DNA of 57,513 nt from positions 1-57,513 of the IMG/VR virus record IMGVR_UViG_3300017763_000020; one strand, written 5' to 3'. This stretch comes from a virus. Position 1 is the stretch's first letter. Each line of letters begins with the position of its first letter. Below the pieces are notes generated by a model, which made no database searches, was not told the DNA's origin, and saw only the letters and a program-made list of their open reading frames with translations. Of the stretch, positions 8,403 to 17,600 are shown piece by piece. The translations under genes and the position numbers were made by a program.

Positions 8403-9206
8403 TTAGAATCTCAAAAATTTAGGTGACCAATACACTCCTAAACCAATAGAAGGACCAGTACTAATTACTTGATTATTATTTAAGTTTATTCCATAACCAA
8501 CTCCAATTCCAATAGACCATCCTGATTTCTTTTCAAGTTTTCTATTTAAACGAGTGTTGATTAAGTTTATGTTTTCAATGTCTTTAATTTCTATACCAGG
8601 ATAACTAGTACTTAATTTTAATTTATCTGCGCCGTCTACACTTTCTATAGCAGCAAACAAACTTAATGTTTGTTTTAATTCAAATTTACTATCTAAAACT
8701 CTAAATTGACCGAAATCATATTTTAATGTAGAAGTTCCAAATAGAGATCTGCTGTTACCACTACCATAATCTTTAAATGATTCATATTTAACTTCAGCAG
8801 TGGTTGAATCTATTTGAGTTACGCTTGTATTTGCTAGTAAACTATCTTTAATTTCTAACTCAGCAGATATCAATGAATTAACATCTGATAAATCATCATT
8901 TAAGTCTAGTGCTTTTTTATACTTATTAGTCATCTTGATGAGTTTATTATCTTTAATTGATAAATCAACTTTATAAGATCTTATTTGTGCCAATTGATCA
9001 CCGTTATCATTTTTTAAAACTGTAACAGAATCTTGGGCAGCTAATAAATTATTTAAAGAAATATTAGCATCTTCTTGTGCATATTTAACATCTTGTTTCA
9101 AAGAGGCCACTTGGTTGCATTGTCTTAAAAATAACAACACAAAAAGAGCACCCAATACAAATGTAAGGGTGTTCTTATTGCCAAATATTTTCTTAATTAT
9201 TTCCAT
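8403..9206 (-). CDS. Membrane-anchored coiled-coil protein with beta C-terminus (spanin candidate)
   Basis: 267 aa. Residues about 14-28 (LTFVLGALFVLLFLR) form a single transmembrane helix after a short basic N-terminus, giving an N-in orientation. Residues 33-130 are predicted coiled coil. The C-terminal 40 residues alternate Gly and hydrophobic residues (WSIGIGVGYGINL and GPSIGLGVYW) and end in Phe, resembling the terminal hairpins of outer-membrane beta proteins. This layout would span the periplasm and is reminiscent of spanin-type lysis proteins, though it is not a known spanin class. The Cys at residue 30 lacks a lipobox. It follows the adhesin genes. Function is hypothetical. Confidence 0.55.
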   Translation of the reverse strand: MEIIKKIFGNKNTLTFVLGALFVLLFLRQCNQVASLKQDVKYAQEDANISLNNLLAAQDSVTVLKNDNGDQLAQIRSYKVDLSIKDNKLIKMTNKYKKALDLNDDLSDVNSLISAELEIKDSLLANTSVTQIDSTTAEVKYESFKDYGSGNSRSLFGTSTLKYDFGQFRVLDSKFELKQTLSLFAAIESVDGADKLKLSTSYPGIEIKDIENINLINTRLNRKLEKKSGWSIGIGVGYGINLNNNQVISTGPSIGLGVYWSPKFLRF

Positions 9207-9209
9207 TTT

Positions 9210-9911
9210 TTATCCGTTAAATTTAACGCCTCCCTCATCGTCTTCCTCCGGGAGTGATGTACCTTGAATTCTATAGAAGAAGCTTTCACCAACAGTTAAA
9301 CCTCCGAATGTTAATGCAATGTCACCATCTATGTCGTTTTCAGCGGAAATTGTAGGATTTATCGTATAAGTTCCAGTCCATGTTGTTACTTGGCCTTTAC
9401 TTGTCTGTTGTGAACTACCTGATACGTTTCCGTCCATTACCACACTCATGTTAGAGTTACTTACGTCATCAGGGTTTGTTGGAAAAATGTTTTCTCCAAC
9501 ACCCGTTAATGTAAACCCAAGACTTAGAGGGTAACTACCAGTGAATCTTGTACCGGAGGAATTATGATCATCCAGTATAATTCCAATACTACTCGCCGGC
9601 TGAGATTCAGATGGTGTAGGGGTTGGGGTTGGAGTTGCACTCGCACTCGATGTTGGAGTTGGAGTTGGACTCGCCTGTACGCTGCCACTACCTGCTTGAT
9701 TTACTGTAATAGAATTAGTGGTTGCACCATCGGAATGATTAACTGTTAATACTGCTGATCTGTTCTGATTGGTTGTATTATCAGATACCGTAATCTCCCA
9801 CGTATCAGAGCTTCCAACTTGATTAATGGCTATCCATCCTGCAGGATTTTGCCATTCATAATTATCATCGCTTGGAACTACTGTTACTGTTCTTGTGTAT
9901 GTATGTGCCAT
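9210..9911 (-). CDS. BACON-domain adhesin or fibre protein
   Basis: 233 aa. Residues 1-75 fit a BACON domain: GWIAINQVGSSDTWEITV is followed by NRSAVLTVNHSDGATTNSIT and a closing VNQAG. BACON domains are typical of Bacteroidota proteins and some of their phages and are thought to bind glycans or mucin. A low-complexity Pro/Thr/Ser linker (about residues 80-106) connects it to a C-terminal beta domain of about 125 aa. The linker resembles those of the two neighbouring large fibre genes. A TATAAATA late-promoter-like box lies 26 bases upstream. A receptor-binding role is inferred. Confidence 0.7.
   Translation of the reverse strand: MAHTYTRTVTVVPSDDNYEWQNPAGWIAINQVGSSDTWEITVSDNTTNQNRSAVLTVNHSDGATTNSITVNQAGSGSVQASPTPTPTSSASATPTPTPTPSESQPASSIGIILDDHNSSGTRFTGSYPLSLGFTLTGVGENIFPTNPDDVSNSNMSVVMDGNVSGSSQQTSKGQVTTWTGTYTINPTISAENDIDGDIALTFGGLTVGESFFYRIQGTSLPEEDDEGGVKFNG
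9597..9680 (-). repeat. PTPTPS-type linker repeat, copy 1
   Basis: GC-richer low-complexity DNA encoding a Pro-Thr-Pro-Thr-Ser linker in the BACON protein. Similar tracts occur at 10585-10656 and 19016-19093 in the other large fibre genes. Such shared linkers can act as recombination seams between domains. Confidence 0.7.
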
Positions 9912-9936
9912 TTTTTATTTTGTTTTATTTCTTTTA

Positions 9937-9944
9937 TATTTATA
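9937..9944 (-). promoter_or_regulatory. TATAAATA late-promoter-like box
   Basis: An exact match to the T4 late promoter consensus TATAAATA on the minus strand, 26 bases before the start of the BACON gene. The surrounding DNA is very AT-rich, so chance occurrence is possible. Confidence 0.35.
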
Positions 9945-9954
9945 TTTATTAATC

Positions 9955-11640
9955 TTAAGAAGATGTACTATAATCACTACATTTATTTGTAGTCATTTCT
10001 AAGCCTAGTCCACCTACTCTATTGAACCAAACATCTTCACCGTTAGAATGATCTATATAATATTTACCTTCTTCTGCTTGTGTTGAAGAACCATTGGCTC
10101 CTACATATAATATCGTTCCGTTTTGCCAAACTGCATCAGCTGATGAATATACACTTGATCCGTTTCCTATTTCACCACATGCAGCTTGTGCACTACTACC
10201 TTTATAAACGTTAAAGTCAATACAAGTAAAGGCTTGCATTAAACCACCGATTAAAGTATAAGTTGCATTACTATTAGTAGGGTGTGCTATTATTAAATCG
10301 TCTAACTGTAAACCATTTGCTGGACATCCACCAGTATCTATACTGTCGATGTGTATATTACCATATGTTCTCAGACCTGCATATGTACCGTGAGTAAATG
10401 TAACACTAATTCTAGAATCGGCTTGAACAACCGTCGGTACATCATTACCAGATGTTTGTCCACTATAATTATAAGAATATGTTAGTGAGGCTGAGCCAGG
10501 CCCTCCTCCTTTTCCACCATTATCATCATCTAATGTATATTGAGCAAGTGATGTGTTATTAAATGTAACAAATATATCGTCTGCCGATGCCGAACTACTT
10601 GGAGTCGGAGTCGGAGGTATTGCACTTGAACTTGGAGTCGGAGTCGGAGTTGAAGAACCTCCAACTGGAGTTCCATCTGCGTTTGCATCTATATTTCCAC
10701 TGGGTGTATTTCCACCACCGATAGATATGCTATTACTATTAACTGGAGTTCCATCTGCGTTTGCATCTATATTTCCACCACCTATAATTACAGAGTTAGA
10801 TACTCCGGCTCCACACTCAGTACATAGTTCTTTCCACTCATTACTAGCAAAATAACCTTCAAATGTATTGGTGTTTGAATTATATCTAATCATACCAGCA
10901 CTTGGTGCTATTGGGTCTGACGTATTATTTAATTTAACATACCCTTTAAATTCAGCATTCGAATCTACATCTAATATTCCATTTCCTAAAGTTTCTAATT
11001 TAATATTAGAATCTCCTCCAGACTGAATATTAACACCTGATCCACCTGTAATATTTGTATTATTATTAGAATCTAAATCTATATAATCTACACTTATTGC
11101 AAATTGAATATTAGAAGCTTGAAATGCATTTTGAATAGCAAATCTAGTTATAGATTGACCAGGATCATATGATCCTGTAAATACTATTTTTTCACCACTT
11201 ATATCATCTAATAATGTAATATAATTATCAAAGGCAATAGAATCTTTCTTTATAGTTAATTTAGAGTTGATTCCAGTGTTTGTTCCATCTTGCGTTAAAG
11301 TTTCATCGAAAGTTTCATCACCTATAAAAACCACAGGGGTGTAAGTTAAACCTAATCTCTTTGGTTTTAAAATTTTATAAGTGGTGTCGTTACTTGGATC
11401 TACAGAAGACCATGGAGTATTAGTAGTACCAGTTTCACCTTTTAGTCCCTGATCACCCTTTATTCCCTGGTCACCTTTAGTTCCAGTTAAACCTGGATTT
11501 CCCTGGTCACCTTTTTGTCCCTTTAGTCCTCTTGGACCACCTCCGTTTGCAAGTATCTGGTCAAAATTATAGTTGATTTTCTCAAACTTAATAGAATCAG
11601 AATCACTTGGATGTAATATTTCTCTAATGTTGATTGCCAT
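9955..11640 (-). CDS. Collagen-like tail fibre protein, 561 aa
   Basis: Fibre-like architecture. Residues 1-33 form an N-terminal module (MAINIREILHPSDSDS then INYNFDQILANGG) also found at the start of the 186-aa protein encoded at 25651. Residues 35-71 are twelve Gly-x-y collagen-like triplets. A beta-rich region follows, with a twice-repeated GNIDANADGTPV segment encoded by an exact 38-base repeat. Next come Pro/Thr/Ser linkers (about residues 328-352) and a C-terminal beta domain of about 200 aa with several Cys. The shared N-terminus suggests a common docking site on the baseplate; the C-terminus would be the receptor-binding end. Function is inferred from architecture. Confidence 0.7.
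   Translation of the reverse strand: MAINIREILHPSDSDSIKFEKINYNFDQILANGGGPRGLKGQKGDQGNPGLTGTKGDQGIKGDQGLKGETGTTNTPWSSVDPSNDTTYKILKPKRLGLTYTPVVFIGDETFDETLTQDGTNTGINSKLTIKKDSIAFDNYITLLDDISGEKIVFTGSYDPGQSITRFAIQNAFQASNIQFAISVDYIDLDSNNNTNITGGSGVNIQSGGDSNIKLETLGNGILDVDSNAEFKGYVKLNNTSDPIAPSAGMIRYNSNTNTFEGYFASNEWKELCTECGAGVSNSVIIGGGNIDANADGTPVNSNSISIGGGNTPSGNIDANADGTPVGGSSTPTPTPSSSAIPPTPTPSSSASADDIFVTFNNTSLAQYTLDDDNGGKGGGPGSASLTYSYNYSGQTSGNDVPTVVQADSRISVTFTHGTYAGLRTYGNIHIDSIDTGGCPANGLQLDDLIIAHPTNSNATYTLIGGLMQAFTCIDFNVYKGSSAQAACGEIGNGSSVYSSADAVWQNGTILYVGANGSSTQAEEGKYYIDHSNGEDVWFNRVGGLGLEMTTNKCSDYSTSS
10585..10656 (-). repeat. PTPTPS-type linker repeat, copy 2
   Basis: Encodes TPTPTPSSSAIPPTPTPSSS in the collagen-like fibre. 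Its 24-base core at 10618-10641 is identical to 19055-19078 in the 2721-aa gene, which suggests recent exchange between the two genes. Confidence 0.75.
10663..10700 (-). repeat. 38-base direct repeat, copy A
   Basis: Identical to 10741-10778. Encodes part of GNIDANADGTPV in the collagen-like fibre protein. The copies are 78 bases apart (start to start), in frame, so unequal recombination would change fibre length without breaking the frame. Confidence 0.9.
10741..10778 (-). repeat. 38-base direct repeat, copy B
   Basis: Second copy of the repeat at 10663-10700, in the same reading frame of the same gene. Confidence 0.9.
11428..11538 (-). repeat. Collagen-like Gly-x-y tract
   Basis: Encodes twelve consecutive Gly-x-y triplets (for example GPRGLKGQKGDQGNPG) near the N-terminus of the 561-aa fibre. 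Such tracts form trimeric collagen-like helices in other phage fibres. Confidence 0.9.
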
Positions 11641-11641
11641 T

Positions 11642-14600
11642 TTATGACTTTATTTTTATCATAGGTTTTATATCATAAGAGTAGCCTAATCTTTTATTAT
11701 ATATCAACCTAAAATTCATTGGCTTTTGCACATGACTTCTATACGCAAAATTATTCTTGTCAAGAGTAAATCCGTCACTGTCTAATTGATCAATAGTTAC
11801 CGCATTTATAATCTTAGAACCTTTACCTTTAAATTGTTTAGTGTACAATCTAATAGAATCTAAAATATATGTTTCTATTAAATTATTTTCAGCATACATT
11901 AATGCATCATCGTTTAATGTTTCTTTATTTCCAGCCGAATTAGATGGAGTAACATATTGTGAAATACTTTCTAGTACACCTTCTTTTGCTAGTTTAGTAA
12001 TTAAAATATCAGCTACATAAAAATCTGCTATTATGTAATTTATATTTTCATATACTACAACGTCACTTGTGTTAGCGCTGTTTATCAGAATTTCGTCCAA
12101 TTCTTCTTCAGAATTAACATAAGATGTATTAAAATCAAGAAGTTCATATGAATATTTAGGCTTCATAATAGTTGATGCTAAATAAGATCTTTCTTCATGT
12201 GTATCAAATGTACCAGGTATGTTGGTAGAATTTCCACCAGCTAATGACCTAGTATAATATTCAGAATCCCAAGAGGATCTAAATACATTAATGTCTTTTT
12301 TATCAATAGCAATCTCTCCAATAAGAGGGTATAATGGTAATTTATCACTCGTTGTTGAAAGTTTAGTTACACCACTTGGATTAATTTCATTTACTTTATG
12401 ATAGAAATGATTTTGAATCAATCCCCAGTTTGAATCATGTGTTCCATCGTCACTAATAAAACCTAAGTTAAACATAACGCCACATCTGTTATATCTTCTG
12501 TAGTATGCATCTGCTCTATTAAATTCACTTAAGTTTGTTAAAGAGTGTTTATATAGCAATTCCTCAAATTTAAGTTCATTTGCATTATTTGTCAAGTGTA
12601 ATCTATTAACTTTAAAGTGAGAATATGGATCTGTAAATGTAACGACAGGTTTCATGTCTACTGTGTAGTTTCCATTATGTCTAATTAAAAATGGATAGTA
12701 TTCAGATTCTGACATTAAATTATAACCTATATTACCTTTAAACAATTTAAAACTTTTAGGTTTATCAGTATCTTCTTCTATATTAAGCTCAGACCTTTGT
12801 ATTACTTCTGTTCCATCACTAAAGTTTATAACAAATCTATTGTTATGTGTAGTTCCATCAACATCAATCGTAGTGTATACAATCTCGTCGTTGTTTAGGT
12901 TAACTAAATCTGCAACTGATTTTGCTGTTAGTTTTTCTAAAATAACTTTGTGTGCGTTGGCTCCACCGCCAACATATGTGTATTCTGCACCCCTTTGAAT
13001 AGAATTAGGTAAAAATTCAACATTTAAAATATCAGTACTATCAGATATATTGACAGGTTTACCAGATATCTTTAATGAATTATCTGAATCTACTGCGGTT
13101 ACTGAAACTTTATAGATAGAATTAGTATCGTCATTTGGAAATAAATCTAAAAGAATCTCTCCATATAAACCATCATCACCCAATGTTATTTGAGAATCAA
13201 ATTTTGGTAAAGATCCATTTATGTGTGACATGCCCGGAATCGTGTAAGGTCCTTCGTCTGACCAGTTAATAGAAGGGTCATTAAATTGTAATGCACCATT
13301 AAATTTAGTATCTGCATATGTAAAATCTTCTTGGTCAGAATCAAACACTATTTTGTGATTTAATTCATAAAGAAGTTTTCTATTCATATTATTATCAATC
13401 CAATAATCACCTAAATTCAACGTAATATACATTATAACGAATTTAAACTTTTTATTTTGAATTACCTCATATGATATGCTATTTGTATCGGCATCTTCGT
13501 TTACTTTAAGTAACACACTAAATTTATAACCATTGAATTCACTGCTCTTCACAACTTCTGTTGCAGTTGTTTCTAAAAATTCTTTTCTATTTTTGAAATC
13601 AACTTTAATTCCTTTAAATATAGTACTAGCATGTGACATATTATTACCACCACTTATTATTGAATATTTTTTTAGTATATTAGTTTTAATAAATGAAGTA
13701 ATTGAACTTCCTATTGAATTTATTTCAGGATCACCTTCTAAAATATCATCGTAAATATCCACTAAATCTTCTTCAGTAAGTGTTTTTTCAAAACCATCGC
13801 TTATCATAAATGCATTAAAATAATCATTGGTTGTGCTTTTAAATAAGTTGGCACTTAAATCAAATCCCTCTATAAAATTAACATAACTAAAAGTATCGTT
13901 GATTTCGTTATACTTTAAATATTTTGGTGGTTTTTCCATGTAAAACCACTCATGCGTCATTGATTCTCTATTTCTTTCAGATACAGTTAAATCTGGAGAA
14001 AAATTAGTTCTACCGAAAGCTTCATTAACATTTAAATAGTATGGTTGCTCTCTAACAGTTACTGTATCTTTAAGTACCCATTTATTAATATTTGGTACTA
14101 TTCTAGAATTAATAGCATACTGCTTTAGGTTATTTTCTTTAAGTCTATCATACTCCGAAGTTATTTGATTATTTTCTTCATCATCTACTGACTCTTCAGT
14201 TAGTATCTTAGATAGATTAGAAAAATAATCAATAGGATCTAATTCAAAATCCTCGCTAAAAATATCACTAGCTCCTAATATTGTGGTTTCAATTCCAGTA
14301 GTAGGATCTACATTATTTATGGCATTTGTGTAAGGCTCATAATCTATTTCGGATTGAGTCTCATATACTAATTCTTTTATGTCAGAATTAGAAGTATCAT
14401 AAAAATCAACGTTTAAGTCATATATGTTGTATGCAGAAAATAAACCAAGTCTAACTTCGTTTTCGTAATAAACTTTACTGTCACCATCCTTTAAGTCGTT
14501 TTTGTTTTCTAATATTACTTTAGAATATTCACTGTCTGTTCTAGTAATATCTTCTACTACATCGATCACTTTGTTATAAACGCCCTTGTATTCTGTTTCT

Positions 14601-17600
14601 ATATAATCATTAGCACTTATTTCACTAATTGTTTCATTATTTACAAATACTGATTTTCCAGGTGCATTTCCTCCAGATAAGAAATAAGAATCATAATTTT
14701 CTAGAATAGCACAACCAGGTAATATATCTATAGACTCTCTTAATTGTAATCTATTAAATGTGTCAGCATTATCTATGCTTAAGAATTCGTTAACATTACC
14801 CTTTCCTAACAGTAAACAAGATTGCATTAATTCATAACCTGAAACAGAGCTTACGATATAAACCGAAGATCCTACATTATATGCTGAAAATCTAGTTTCG
14901 TTACTATCAATACAAGCTGCCAACGCCACCGCTATATCAGTAGACGTACCCTGATTAGAGTATCTATATCCTTCGAATCTCTTTGATTCTAACTGTGATT
15001 CTGCTCTGTATATGCTATTTTGTAGATTTAAATTAGTTTGGATTTCATCGTTTCTAATAATACAATCTCCTTGTGAAATTATCCTTAGATTTAAATCACC
15101 TAAATTTGCTATTTTTTCTGTAAAAAAGAAACTTTTAACACCCTGTAGATGTACACTATCAAACGTTATATCAAAAATATCTCTAAATAATTCAGAATCT
15201 TCCAAATCTGATTCTGTATTTCCAGCAGGAAGAGGCTGATCGTTTAAATCCGTTCCGGCAGTTACTTTATTAAAAATAGATTTAACAGTTGTTGCCATTT
15301 CAGCAGATGTCGTTATTGAAAATGTTTTAGGTGTACTTAGATCTAGAGGATTATCAATAGCAAATACAATTACCTCGCCCTCAACATGCTTAATAAATGT
15401 AAATTTATTAGCTTCCTCTTTAATATTAGTGATCCCTAGTGAATCGTTAGTGTATGGCGCATTTACTACATTTAGCTTAATGAAGTCGTAGCCATGATCA
15501 TTGTTTTCAACCAGATCAATTGACCTACCAGTTTGTTTTATACCTAGTTGACTAGATATGTAATTATCGCTATCTTCTATTGCAACCTTCCATTCACTAT
15601 CATCGTATACAGTATTGCTAGAAATATTGAAAAATCTATTACCTGCGTTTGCATACGCTAACATCGGCATAGTAGTAACCTGCTTATGTGATGGTATTGC
15701 TGTTTCTGGTAATGATGGATCTACTAAAGAATTTAATTCTTTAAATTGATGAATCTTGCCGTCTATTGAAAATATTCTACCATATCCAGAATCTATTTCA
15801 TCTACGAATAATCCAAAATATCTATTTACACTATAATCTGCTGCTAGGTCATCATTAAATAAAAATTCTAAATTAATTAGATTTGCCGAGGCAATTTCAT
15901 TTCTTCTAAAGGCATCCGTGATATAATCATTAGCTTCTATTAAAGGCTTATCGGTTAATATGTAGTCTTTATATAAGTATTCGCCCTTACTGGTAAATCC
16001 ACCTTTAATAAGATCTATACCGTTAAAGCTAGATTTTTCTTTCTTTTCAAAATTAACAGTAATCGGAGATTTAGGGAAAGTTTCATCTTGGACGTGGTTT
16101 CTTAAATACGTACCAATGTTAGAACTTCTAGTTAAATCAAATGATTTAATAATCTCTGCGTTTTGAAGAAGATTCTGTATTCTTCTAAAATTATCAGCAG
16201 CGTTGTCCTTTAGATCCAAAGAACCCACGGGATCATTAACTCTGTAGATAACAAAATTTCTAGGTATATGTGTATCTAACCAAATTGGAGCAAAAATTCT
16301 AAAGTCTTCTTCATGTGCTTTAGAAAAATTGTAATTAGCACCATATTGATATGATTCCTCGATTTGTTTTTCATAACTATCTAAAACAGTAATATCAGAA
16401 TAATCTCTTTTAGTTTGGAACATGATCTTATTAGGAGTCATGTTTACATTATAAAAATTAGCAACGTCATATGAATATTTTCCATCTTTATTAATTGGAA
16501 ACTTCTTATACTCAATTGATGCCAATTCTTTAGTTGCGTTTATACTTTCTAAATATAGATTATCGCTTTCGTTTACTACTAACTTAATATTTGTTGTAAG
16601 TTTAGGATTTGTTCTTAAGAGGGGTTTAGAAACATTGTCTAACTTATAATTAGTTTCTAGATTAAAGTTAGGACCTAATGCTTCAATAACATCACCATCA
16701 ATAAACGGTAAAGTGTATGTTGATAATGGTGTGTTATCATCTTTACAAGAATTGCATGCATCTCTTCCATATGAATAAATTTCATTCTCACTTCTAAAGC
16801 CTATATCACCCGCGTTAATAGCAGATATCTTAATTCCTTTTCTATCGAATCCTCTGGCTTTAACAACGTTTATTGCATCGCTTATCGTTTCTGACCATAC
16901 AGTGTGTACATATGTTAAGCAGCCAAATCCATTTGGTTTGAATGTTGCTGGGTCGTTAGGTCCCAAGTTAAGGCTTTCTAAAAATCCTTTAAGTGGACTT
17001 TCTCCTACTTCCACTGAATTACCTTCATCTGTTAGCGTCATGTCAAAGCCAGCATCTACTACATATAAATTCCAATATTGAGAAACTGTTCCTAACGTAT
17101 TGTCTTGATCGGTATTTGCAGTACATGAATAAAACGCATAATATACATTAGTGTCATTTAATCCACCGTCACCTGTTGTTACACCGACATTACTGTTCAT
17201 ATCAGGTCTAACATATTGTGCACAATTTCCAGGTTGTGTAATTTGTGAATCTTTTACAAATTGATTTTGACTATTAAAGCCATACCAATTATATTCAAAT
17301 CCGTCACCTTCGTTGTTCCATACAAAATATTCATCTACATCTATTGAGTATACTCCGCTTGGAGCCAAACCTTCTGTTAAGTTTTCAGTGGCTGCGTTTT
17401 CACTTATAAATACTGGGATATTGCCCTGTGCTATTTCAAGTAGAGTTGCGGGTGGAGCAGTTACTCCATCAATCTCAGGTAATCTATACCATATTTCATT
17501 ACTTTCAGTGTTTGAATTACAAAGATCATCAACATTAGTATCATAACTTAAGAAACCTAAACTATATGTGTTATACTCAATAGGATCAGGGCACTTAAAT

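Noticed and set aside
11428-11538. Possible CRISPR or tandem array in the collagen-like tract
   Set aside because: Repetition is of nine-base coding triplets giving Gly-x-y; there are no spacers and it is in a single reading frame.
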